From JALYNX01 sp035292605 (GTDB lineage Bacteria; Actinomycetota; Acidimicrobiia; Spongiisociales; ZC4RG35): 28,263 nucleotides of DNA. The notes under the pieces were generated by a model. The model was not told the origin of the DNA and ran no database searches. It saw only the letters and a list, made by a program, of their open reading frames with translations. A program made the position numbers and the translations under genes. The stretch is taken from assembly GCA_035292605.1 (NCBI GenBank), contig DATDPT010000150.1:1-28263 (forward strand), given 5' to 3'. Positions 14,535 to 21,613 of the stretch are shown here, one piece after another. Position 1 is the first letter of the stretch. Every line of letters begins with the position of its first letter.

Positions 14535-15728
14535 ATGGGCGTAGCTCCGCCCGGTGTCAGGAACCTGTTTCGAGCAGCTCTGGTGATCTTCGTGATCACA
14601 GTCGTGATCGGGATTCTCAACGGCACAGACGTTTGGGACGTTCCACGGAACACGTTGCTCACGCATGTGCATGCTGGGACGCTGGGGTGGATCACCCTCT
14701 CGGTCTTCGGGGGAGCGATCTGGATGTTTGGGTCGCCCGACGACAAGTCGTCGAACACACTGGCCACCTACACAATCGTTGCCCTGGCCCTCTATGTCCT
14801 TGCCTTCTGGTCCGGTGACATTCTGAACATCGAGGAGACGATCCAGCGACCGATTGGCGGCACCCTGGCCTTCATCGCCATGGTGTGGATGTTCGTCTGG
14901 GTCCTTCGGCGCAAACGGGGCAAGAGTTGGGATGTGGCGGAGTTCGGTTTGGGCCTGGCCCTGCTTTTCCTGGTGATCGGCGCAGTGCTTGGAGTCCTGC
15001 TCGGCCTCCAGTTGGCCGGCACCGAGATCGTGTCGGCCGAGAATGCCGATCGCCTGGGCGGAGCCCATCCAGCGGCCATGGTCATCGGTTATGTGATCCT
15101 CGCTGCGGTGGCGCTGATCGAATGGCTGATCCACAAGGGGGCGGCACCCAAGCTGTCCGAATCACGGGCCGGGATGATCCAGATGCTCCTCATCTTCCTC
15201 GCAGGTCTGTTGGGGCTGGTTGGCTTTCTTCTCGACAACGACATGCTTCTGCAGCTCAACGTCCCCCTCGAGGTTGTCGGTCTGATCATCCTGCTGGTGA
15301 GGCTGCGCAGCTTCCTGGCGCCGTCGCAGTGGGGCGGATCCATCGTCGAGGCGATGCCCCGGGCAGCGGTGATCGGGCTGGTGGTCGGGGTGGGGCTGCT
15401 CGCCTATGTGGTCTCGATGTTCGTGGGGGGCTCCGAGGTCGAGGAGATCGAGCACTGGCTGATCGCCCTCGATCACGTCAACTTCATCGCGGTCGTCACC
15501 AACCTGATCTTTGCGATGATGGCAATGGCGTCGAGTGTCTCGGAGAGGGCGAACCGGATCATCTTCTGGGGAACCAATATCGGCGTCACCGGCTTCGTCG
15601 CCGGGTTGGTCAGCGAGAGCGCCACCCTGAAGCGGGTCTTCACTCCGATCCTGGGGCTTGCCCTGCTCTACGGGATCTACACCTATCTAACGGCCGAGGA
15701 GGCGCAAACGGCGAGGGTTACCGTCTGA
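14535..15728 (+). CDS. Heme-copper oxidase subunit I-like 12-TM membrane protein
   Basis: This 397-residue protein has about 12 hydrophobic helices (near 10-28, 45-66, 75-93, 107-124, 138-160, 178-199, 212-233, 240-256, 274-296, 308-334, 340-358 and 368-387). Histidines fall where the heme-copper oxidase fold puts heme ligands: TM2 (LLTHVHAGTLGWI, His44 and His46), the start of TM6 (GGAHPAAMVIGY, His178) and around TM10 (EHWLIALDHVNF, His307 and His314). The TM7 histidine pair and Tyr-His motif of CuB sites are not visible, so this is probably not a working oxidase. It is related to the NnrS/cbb3-like group of heme membrane proteins, whose roles include nitric-oxide-linked metal and heme homeostasis. 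The next gene (crotonase) starts 7 nt after its stop, so they are probably co-transcribed. Confidence 0.72.
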   Translation: MGVAPPGVRNLFRAALVIFVITVVIGILNGTDVWDVPRNTLLTHVHAGTLGWITLSVFGGAIWMFGSPDDKSSNTLATYTIVALALYVLAFWSGDILNIEETIQRPIGGTLAFIAMVWMFVWVLRRKRGKSWDVAEFGLGLALLFLVIGAVLGVLLGLQLAGTEIVSAENADRLGGAHPAAMVIGYVILAAVALIEWLIHKGAAPKLSESRAGMIQMLLIFLAGLLGLVGFLLDNDMLLQLNVPLEVVGLIILLVRLRSFLAPSQWGGSIVEAMPRAAVIGLVVGVGLLAYVVSMFVGGSEVEEIEHWLIALDHVNFIAVVTNLIFAMMAMASSVSERANRIIFWGTNIGVTGFVAGLVSESATLKRVFTPILGLALLYGIYTYLTAEEAQTARVTV

Positions 15729-15735
15729 GAATCCC

Positions 15736-16563
15736 TTGAGCCCATTCCGCGCTTCCGCCGCTTTCACCGGGTCCTGGGATCATTTCGACTTCAGGGTCGA
15801 CCTGGGTGTGGCCACCATCACCTTCAATCGCCCGGATCGTCTCAACGCCCTGACCTTCGACGTCTACGCCGATCTCCGCGACCTGCTCGGCGAGCTAGAG
15901 CACCGGGACGACGTTGCGGTGCTGGTGATCACCGGCGAGGGGCGCGGGTTCTGCTCGGGCGGCGACGTCGATGAGATCATCGGGAGCCTGTTGAAGATGG
16001 ACTCCAGGGGCCTTCTCGAGTTCACACGGATGACGGGGTCGGTGGTGGAGCGGATCCGGCGTCTCCCCATCCCGGTGATTGCCGCGGTCAACGGTGTCGC
16101 CGCCGGCGCGGGTGCCGTGATCGCACTTGCGTCCGACCTGAGAATCCTTGCCCAATCGGCCTCCTTTCAGTTCCTGTTCACCAAGGTCGGCCTGGCAGGG
16201 GCCGACATGGGCTCGGCCTATCTCCTTCCGCGGATCGTGGGGCTGGGTCGGGCAACCGAGTTGCTCCTGCTCGGGGAGAAGGTGGAGGCCGAGGCGGCGG
16301 TGGGACTCGGGCTTGCTTCGAAAACCGTTCCCGACAATGAGCTGGCCGGCGAGGTGGCAGATCTCGCCAACCGTCTCGCCGAGGGCCCCACCCTCGCCTA
16401 TGGGACGACCAAGGTGTTGATCGGGCGTGAGCTGGACATGGATCTCGGCTCGGCGATCGAGCTCGAGGCCTTCACCCAGGCTCTGTTGATGACGACGAAG
16501 GACCACGCCGAGTTCTACGAGGCCTTCACCGGGAAGCGACCGCCGGTGTGGGAAGGACGATGA
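15736..16563 (+). CDS. Enoyl-CoA hydratase/isomerase (crotonase) family protein, atypical active site
   Basis: This 275-residue crotonase has the usual N-terminal strand VATITFNRPDRLNALTF, the oxyanion-hole segment GEGRGFCSGGDVDEI (66-80) and the second oxyanion helix AAVNGVAAGAGAVIALASD (116-134). The two catalytic glutamates of classical hydratases are not present: Val128 stands at the Glu144 position (rat mitochondrial numbering) and the Glu164 region is FLFTKVGLAG. An aspartate, Asp157 in GLAGADMGSAYLLPR, sits where dienoyl-CoA isomerases carry a catalytic Asp. The reaction may therefore be an isomerisation, a hydrolysis or an unusual hydration. The start is TTG 15736, the only start before the conserved region. 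Its stop overlaps the ridA ATG (ATGA). Confidence 0.9.
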   Translation: MSPFRASAAFTGSWDHFDFRVDLGVATITFNRPDRLNALTFDVYADLRDLLGELEHRDDVAVLVITGEGRGFCSGGDVDEIIGSLLKMDSRGLLEFTRMTGSVVERIRRLPIPVIAAVNGVAAGAGAVIALASDLRILAQSASFQFLFTKVGLAGADMGSAYLLPRIVGLGRATELLLLGEKVEAEAAVGLGLASKTVPDNELAGEVADLANRLAEGPTLAYGTTKVLIGRELDMDLGSAIELEAFTQALLMTTKDHAEFYEAFTGKRPPVWEGR

Positions 16564-16961
16564 GCCGGCATCATCTCTTCAACCCCGCCGGCATGACGCC
16601 CCCATTCGGGTTCTCCCATGGCGCGCTCTCCGCGGTGGGTCGCACCCTCTACATCGCCGGTCAGACCGGTCATCACCCAGATCTGGACCTCGACGATGGC
16701 CTGGTTGAGCAGTTCGCCGAAGCCTGTCGGGCGGTGGCCACGGTCATCGAAGAGGCGGGCGGGGAGCCGGACGACCTGGTGTCACTGACCATCTACACCA
16801 CCCAGATCAATGTCTATCGGGAGAGCCTGGGGCCGATCGGTGCCGCCTACCGCGAGGTGTTCGGCCGTCATTTCCCTCCCATGGCCCTGATCGGTGTAGC
16901 TGAGCTCTTCGATCCCCGCTCGGTTGTCGAATTGGTTGCGGTGGCGGTGGTCAACCCCTGA
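16560..16961 (+). CDS. RidA/YjgF/YER057c-family protein lacking the key arginine
   Basis: The product is 133 residues from ATG 16560, which overlaps the crotonase stop and is preceded by GGGAAGGA. The trimeric chorismate-mutase-like fold is indicated by RTLYIAGQTGHHPD, VEQFAEACRAVATVIEEAG, DLVSLTIYTTQINVY, YREVFGRHFPPMALIGVAELF and VVELVAVAVV. Canonical RidA hydrolyses reactive 2-aminoacrylate and related enamines/imines using Arg105 (E. coli numbering); here that position is Met108 (PPMALIGVAEL). It therefore belongs to a non-canonical Rid subgroup, whose members are often found in specific catabolic operons. Coupled to the crotonase and near the aryl-CoA ligase, it may handle an enamine or 2-amino-enoyl-CoA-type intermediate. 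Confidence 0.88.
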   Translation: MSRHHLFNPAGMTPPFGFSHGALSAVGRTLYIAGQTGHHPDLDLDDGLVEQFAEACRAVATVIEEAGGEPDDLVSLTIYTTQINVYRESLGPIGAAYREVFGRHFPPMALIGVAELFDPRSVVELVAVAVVNP

Positions 16962-16973
16962 CCTTCATCCCCT

Positions 16974-17021
16974 TTCTGGCGCGGAGATCTGGACCCATGG
17001 GTCCAGATCTCCGCGCCAGAA
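16974..17021. repeat. 48-bp perfect palindrome, copy 2 of a two-copy family
   Basis: The outer 13 nt TTCTGGCGCGGAG and their complement on the right are identical to copy 1 at 13261-13308. The central 22 nt differ (GGACCCATGGGTCC core) but stay perfectly palindromic. Length is exactly the same. It lies between convergent genes (RidA family and kynureninase-like), and CGA follows the right arm, as in copy 1. No U-run is present. Confidence 0.9.
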
Positions 17022-17054
17022 CGAAAGGAGAGCAGAGAGGAAACCTCCCCAGGC

Positions 17055-18188
17055 TTACAGCCCGGCCAGCACCTCGGCCAACCGGTCGACGTCGCCCTCG
17101 TCGTGATAGATGCCGAAGCCGATTCGAAGCCGATCGCCGCGGTAGTCGGTGATCACGCCCCGTTCGTGGAGTGCCCGGTAGACGTCACCGGCACCTTCAG
17201 ATCTGAAGGTGAGGAAGTTCCCCCGGTCGTGGGGAGACGGTGGGATCAACTCACCGGGGAGGCTGGGAGTGGCCAGTAGCCGGCTCTGGAGCTCGACGAC
17301 ATGGGCCCGGATGTCGGCCACTGTCACTCCGGACGCCTCGAGCCAGGCCAGCACGGCACGCATGCGGTAGATGCCGGAGACGTCGTAGGTGGCTCCGGCA
17401 AACCTGGAGCCGTCCTCGGCATAGGCGATCTGACCGCTGACCCCGCTCTCAAGCTGGCCGAACCCGGCGTACCAGCCGGTGTCGACCGGTCGCGGCCCAT
17501 ACCCGGGTGGTGAATGGAGAAAGCAGGCACCCTCGCCCGCCATGGCGTACTTGTAGCCACCGGCGAGAAAGAAGACCCGGTCCTGGATGGCGCCGAGGTG
17601 GGTGGGTCGGGCCATGAAGCCGTGGTACCCGTCGATCACCACGAAGGCGCGGTCCTCCGAGACCGAGGAGACAACTCGGTCCAGTTCGGGCACGACGAAT
17701 CCTGAATCGAAGAAGACCTGGCTGAGATAAATCAGATCGTGGACGCCGGCCCGGGCTTCCCGGGTGAAACGCTCGGCAAAGGTGTCGAAGGGCTCTGCCG
17801 GGATCCGGTCCACGATGGCGAGACCGGCCTCCTCCCATCTCCGTGACTGGCGGTTGAAGGAGTGGAACTCGGCATCGGTGCTGAGCACTCGAACCGGAGG
17901 CTCGAGACAGGAGAAGAGCCGTGTCAGGAAATCGTGGGTGTTGGGCCCGAAGGTCAGGGTCGTCGGGTCGGAGAGCCCGAGGATGGAGGCAATCCTGGCG
18001 GTCGTCTGTGGGATCACAGTGCCGAAGATGTGCTCCCATTTGTCATCCATCAGACGGGCGGCGTCGAGCCACGTCTCCTGCTGGGCCTCAAAGGAGACAT
18101 CCGGCCATGGGTGGTGGGAATGTGCCGCGAAGTGGAGACGATCCGGCGCTGCTCCCAGGAAACGTGAGAAACCTGGCTTCAGGTTCAT
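17055..18188 (-). CDS. kynU: Kynureninase-like PLP-dependent (aminotransferase class V) enzyme
   Basis: I use ATG 18186-18188, which overlaps the kynA stop (ATGA) and gives 377 residues; a longer frame would run into kynA. The fold-type I PLP pattern is present: substrate/phosphate region LTFGPNTHDFLTRLFS, TDAEFHSFNRQ, Asp186 in FVVIDGYHGF (pyridine nitrogen) and the Schiff-base lysine Lys213 in LAGGYKYAMAGEGACFLHSP, a form typical of kynureninases rather than of NifS or SerC. Kynureninase cleaves L-kynurenine to anthranilate and alanine. The D-x-x-H sequence is not the exact textbook kynureninase motif, so a related hydrolase is possible. Coupling to tryptophan 2,3-dioxygenase strongly favours kynureninase. 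Confidence 0.82.
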   Translation of the reverse strand: MNLKPGFSRFLGAAPDRLHFAAHSHHPWPDVSFEAQQETWLDAARLMDDKWEHIFGTVIPQTTARIASILGLSDPTTLTFGPNTHDFLTRLFSCLEPPVRVLSTDAEFHSFNRQSRRWEEAGLAIVDRIPAEPFDTFAERFTREARAGVHDLIYLSQVFFDSGFVVPELDRVVSSVSEDRAFVVIDGYHGFMARPTHLGAIQDRVFFLAGGYKYAMAGEGACFLHSPPGYGPRPVDTGWYAGFGQLESGVSGQIAYAEDGSRFAGATYDVSGIYRMRAVLAWLEASGVTVADIRAHVVELQSRLLATPSLPGELIPPSPHDRGNFLTFRSEGAGDVYRALHERGVITDYRGDRLRIGFGIYHDEGDVDRLAEVLAGL

Positions 18189-19270
18189 CCCTGATACCGG
18201 AATCTCATTGCCTCCACGATGTCGCGGGGAAGTGGAGGCCGGCTGCCCCGGGGGATGAGGAACGTCGAGAGATCGAACAAGTCGCCGAAGATCCGGCTCC
18301 GTTCCGCCGATTTCTCCAGGTACTTGGCACCGGCCGACCCGCCGGTGCCGATGCGCCGCCCGATCATCCGCAAGGCCATCTGGGCGTGGCGATGTCTCCA
18401 TGCCGTGAACCCCTCGTCGATGTCCATGAGCAGTTCCAGCATCTGATAGGGCTCGTGCAGGGCAGGCTGGTCCCGGTAGAGATTGATGAAGAGGGCTGCC
18501 TGGAAAGCTCGGTGGCTGAGACGTCTTCGCCCCGCCTTCTGCTGTTTGGTGTGCTTCGCCTCGTCGAACAGTGCCTCGTACTGCTCCATGGTGAGCACGA
18601 AATCCTTGAGTTGAGCGTCCCGCTCCTCGGGGGTGAGGTTGGGGTTGGTGGCTACCACGTCACGGTCCGCTTCGAGCCGGGCCCGCACCGCATCCTGGAA
18701 GGCCTCGCGGAACTGGAAGCCCCCACTCTCCAGGAATGGGGTTCGCTCCAGCCATTGCTCGACGAGATCGAACAGCGAAGACTCGGTTTCGGATGCCTCC
18801 ACCGTCTCCCGGTCTTCGGGGGTGAAACGGGCGGTGTAGGGGGCGCCTGCCAACCGGAGCCGGTCCTCGCGACGCATGCCCAGCTTGTTCTCGACGATCC
18901 GGAACTGCACGGACTGGAATCCCGAGGCAGGAAACAGGTGATCCCTGAAGTCGAGGAAGTCGAGAGGCGTCATCGTCTCCAGGACGGCCACCTGTTGGAT
19001 CAGGATCGATTGGATTTCGACGATGCGACGGAGCCTGCCCACCGCGGTGCCCATGTCCTGTTCGTCTACGAGATCCCTCCCGAAGATGACGAGGAGGTCA
19101 TCGATCTCCCACAGGATCTGCTTGAACCACAACTCGTAGGCCTGATGGACGATGACGAAGAGCATCTCGTCGTGCACCGGCTCCCCGGCCCGCTCACTCT
19201 CGAGCGCTTGAGCGGAGAGGAGCTTGTCGAGTTGTAGATAGTCGCCGTAGTAGAGACTGTCCTCGGCCAT
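18185..19270 (-). CDS. kynA: Tryptophan 2,3-dioxygenase
   Basis: This 361-residue heme enzyme opens the indole ring of L-tryptophan to give N-formylkynurenine. Hallmarks are YYGDYLQLDKLLSAQ (7-21), HDEMLFVIVHQAYELWFKQI (33-52; His42 is the substrate-contacting His55 of the Xanthomonas enzyme), DFRDHLFPASGFQSVQFR (107-124), AWRHRHAQMALRMIG (His295 is the proximal heme ligand) and RIGTGGSAGAKYL (306-318). It is longer than the roughly 280-residue proteobacterial enzymes. The ATG is 9 nt after the SDR stop and there is no good Shine-Dalgarno; the stop overlaps kynU. The order SDR-kynA-kynU implies one operon for tryptophan to kynurenine to anthranilate. N-formylkynurenine formamidase is not recognisable here. 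Confidence 0.97.
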   Translation of the reverse strand: MAEDSLYYGDYLQLDKLLSAQALESERAGEPVHDEMLFVIVHQAYELWFKQILWEIDDLLVIFGRDLVDEQDMGTAVGRLRRIVEIQSILIQQVAVLETMTPLDFLDFRDHLFPASGFQSVQFRIVENKLGMRREDRLRLAGAPYTARFTPEDRETVEASETESSLFDLVEQWLERTPFLESGGFQFREAFQDAVRARLEADRDVVATNPNLTPEERDAQLKDFVLTMEQYEALFDEAKHTKQQKAGRRRLSHRAFQAALFINLYRDQPALHEPYQMLELLMDIDEGFTAWRHRHAQMALRMIGRRIGTGGSAGAKYLEKSAERSRIFGDLFDLSTFLIPRGSRPPLPRDIVEAMRFRYQG

Positions 19271-19279
19271 GAGAAGAAG

Positions 19280-20077
19280 CTAGCTCTCTGTCCACTCCAC
19301 CGACCTCTCCCACAACTCGGTGGCGACCGAATCGTCGCTGGCGAGGGGGGACGCCTGGTGAACCTGGCGTCGGGCGTAATAGAGCCCGGACTGGCCGGCC
19401 AACTCGTCGGACACCGCGCACCAGATGACCGTGTCCGAGGCCGCTTCCGGGGTGAGCAAGGAGCCCCTGATCACGGGTCTGATCGGCCACGGGATCAGGT
19501 TGGTGTCGGTCAGGCCGGGATGCATCGCGTGGCAGTCCCATTCAGGGTGTCGCCCCGCCAACTCCCTAATGAAGAGGATGTTGGCCGCCTTTGATGCCGC
19601 GTAATAGCCCAAGCCGAAGGGGACCCAGCTTCGGCCCCGAACCCGGTCCAGATGGAGGCTCCGGGCCCGATAGTGCCAGTCGCTGGATACCGAGACCACT
19701 CTCGCTCTCTCGACCAGCGCCGGCGCCAGCTGGTTGGTCAGCAGGAAATGGCCGAGGTGGTTCACCCCCCAATGCACCTCGAAACCGTCCTCGGTCACCC
19801 CACTGGCGGCGCCGACACCGGCATTGTTGACCAGGACATCGAGCGGGCGCCCGCCCCCGAGGAAGTCCGAGGCCGCATCCCGCACCGACCTCGATGAGGC
19901 GAGATCGAGGTGGAGATACTGGGCGGAGCCCCCCTCGGCCCTGATCTGATCCAGCACCGGCTGGGTTCTCATCGGTGAGCGCCCGGCTGCAACCACATGG
20001 AGGCCCAACCTGGCGAGACCGAGGGCGGTGGCCCGGCCGATCCCCGACGAAGGCCCGGTGACCAAAGCGGTTCTCAC
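19280..20077 (-). CDS. Short-chain dehydrogenase/reductase
   Basis: This 265-residue classical-type SDR has the nucleotide motif TGPSSGIG (7-14), a second acidic region HLDLASSRSV (56-65), NNAG (84-87), serine in VVSVSSDW (128-134) and the catalytic YAASK (Tyr159, Lys163). The length and the tail LYYARRQVHQASPLASDDS resemble the retinol-dehydrogenase/WWOX-like SDR group, usually NADP-dependent oxidoreductases of hydrophobic alcohols. The start is GTG 20075-20077 with TACGGT (minus strand, 20091-20086) 8 nt upstream, so it is probably leaderless and heads the SDR-kynA-kynU operon. Its substrate is not known; a role in the CoA-ester branch is possible. A TPR-like or methyltransferase identity was not supported. 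Confidence 0.9.
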   Translation of the reverse strand: MRTALVTGPSSGIGRATALGLARLGLHVVAAGRSPMRTQPVLDQIRAEGGSAQYLHLDLASSRSVRDAASDFLGGGRPLDVLVNNAGVGAASGVTEDGFEVHWGVNHLGHFLLTNQLAPALVERARVVSVSSDWHYRARSLHLDRVRGRSWVPFGLGYYAASKAANILFIRELAGRHPEWDCHAMHPGLTDTNLIPWPIRPVIRGSLLTPEAASDTVIWCAVSDELAGQSGLYYARRQVHQASPLASDDSVATELWERSVEWTES

Positions 20078-20113
20078 CGGTCGAGACCGTAGTGCCGACT
20101 AGCGTCGCTTCCC
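20078..20113. promoter_or_regulatory. 36-bp overlapping divergent promoter, SDR-kyn operon / CoA ligase
   Basis: TACGGT on the minus strand (20091-20086) and TAGCGT on the plus strand (20100-20105) each lie exactly 8 nt from a GTG start. The two -10 boxes are separated by 8 bp, so two polymerases could not bind at once. No operator-like palindrome is obvious. Confidence 0.55.
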
Positions 20114-21613
20114 GTGATCACGTGGCCCGAGCGTCTCAACGTGGACCGATTCTTGTTGCGGGACCGGCTCGACGAAGGGCTCGGGGATGCCACCGCCCTT
20201 CTTCTCGACGACCGCCCCGTTTCCTATGCGGAAGTCGACGCGGCAGCATCCACCATCGGGGCGATGCTTGGCGACCGAGGAGTGGGGCCTCAGGATCGGG
20301 CCCTGATCGTGCTTCCCGACGGCCTCGCCTACGTGGCAGCCCTGTTCGGCATCTTTCGCCTTGGTGGGGTCGCCATCATGCTCAACCCGGGTCTGACCGC
20401 GGAGGCGATGGCGGCGATCATCCGCACCTCCCGCGCCAGCGCCACCGTGGTCCATGCCGAACATCTCGCCCTGTACCGGGAAGCGGTGAGGTCGGGGGAG
20501 TGGCAGCCCTTGGAGCTGGTGGTCGATGACACCGTCCGGTTGTCGGGCTCCGCCCTTGCCACCGTCGACACCGCTGCCACCGACCCCGCCCTCTGGCTGT
20601 TCTCAGGCGGCACCACCGGCTCCCCCAAGGCGGTTCCCCAGAGCCACCGCAGCCTCGCCAACACCACCCAGCTCTATGGCCGCGGCGCCTTGGGGCTTAA
20701 GGAAGACGACGTCACCATCGCCGTGCCCAAGCTCTACTTCGGATATGCCACCGGGTCGAACCTGTTCTTCCCGTTCTCGGTCGGCGCCTCGGTCGTCCTC
20801 TTCCCAGCGCCACCGACCCCTCAGGCCCTGGTCGAGCGGATCGAGCGTCATCGGGCAACGGTCTTGGTGACGGTCCCTTCGGCGGTCAATCAGATGCTGT
20901 CGGATCCAGAGGTGGCGACGGCTGACCTCTCCTCGCTGCGCTTCGCCACCACCGCCGGCGAAGCCCTGCCCGAGACTCTGTATCACCGCTGGAAGGACAG
21001 GTTTGGCGTCGAGTTGCTCGACGGTCTGGGCACCGCCGAGATGTGGCACATCTTCATCACCAACACCCTCGGCGACGTGAGGCCGGGGACGCTGGGTCGG
21101 GTGGTCCCCGGGTTCGAGATCAAGGCCTGTGACGAGGGCGGCCTCGAGGTGGCAGCCGGGGAAGTCGGGCGACTCTGGGTGCGCGGGCAATCGTTGGGCC
21201 CCGGTTACTGGGAGGATCCGGAGCAGACCTCTGAGGCGTTTCGCGGCGAGTGGTTCGTCGGTGGGGATCTGATCTCGATCGACGATGACGGTTATGTCAC
21301 CCATCGCGGTCGGGCCGACGATGCCATCAAGGTCAAGGGGAAGTGGTTCCGTCCCCAAGAGGTCGAGTCGACCCTTCTCGACCATCAGGCAGTGAGGGAG
21401 TGTGCGGTGGTGGCCGTCAACGACTCCGATGGCCTGGCGAAGCCGGTCGCCTTCGTGGTGGCGGAGGAGGTCGACGAACAGGAGTTGATCGACTGGGTGC
21501 TCTCACACCTCGAGCCCTACAAGCACCCACGTCGCGTCTATTTCGTGGAACGGTTGCCTCAGACCCATCTCGGCAAGGTCGACCGCTCCGCCCTGAAACG
21601 GATGGCTGTCTAG
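20114..21613 (+). CDS. Benzoate-CoA ligase-family (possibly anthranilate-CoA ligase) AMP-forming synthetase
   Basis: This 499-residue ANL-superfamily enzyme activates an aromatic carboxylate to its CoA thioester through an acyl-adenylate. It has the P-loop WLFSGGTTGSPKAVPQSH (161-178), the region KLYFGYATGSNLFFPFSVGA (206-225) typical of benzoate-CoA ligases, motif A5 LLDGLGTAEMWHIFITN (301-317), the hinge/ribose motif GEWFVGGDL and DDGYVTHRGRADDAIKVKGKW, and the C-terminal catalytic lysine Lys488 in LGKVDRS. Length matches the family (about 500-530). Divergence from the tryptophan-to-anthranilate operon suggests that the substrate is anthranilate, giving 2-aminobenzoyl-CoA. The start is GTG 20114, probably leaderless. 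The stop codon shares the tetranucleotide CTAG with the convergent acyltransferase stop. Confidence 0.9.
   Translation: MITWPERLNVDRFLLRDRLDEGLGDATALLLDDRPVSYAEVDAAASTIGAMLGDRGVGPQDRALIVLPDGLAYVAALFGIFRLGGVAIMLNPGLTAEAMAAIIRTSRASATVVHAEHLALYREAVRSGEWQPLELVVDDTVRLSGSALATVDTAATDPALWLFSGGTTGSPKAVPQSHRSLANTTQLYGRGALGLKEDDVTIAVPKLYFGYATGSNLFFPFSVGASVVLFPAPPTPQALVERIERHRATVLVTVPSAVNQMLSDPEVATADLSSLRFATTAGEALPETLYHRWKDRFGVELLDGLGTAEMWHIFITNTLGDVRPGTLGRVVPGFEIKACDEGGLEVAAGEVGRLWVRGQSLGPGYWEDPEQTSEAFRGEWFVGGDLISIDDDGYVTHRGRADDAIKVKGKWFRPQEVESTLLDHQAVRECAVVAVNDSDGLAKPVAFVVAEEVDEQELIDWVLSHLEPYKHPRRVYFVERLPQTHLGKVDRSALKRMAV

Noticed and set aside
17921..19237. A 438-codon plus-strand frame opposite kynU and kynA
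   Set aside because: kynA carries all TDO motifs on the other strand; the frame crosses the kynU/kynA junction with no family sequence.
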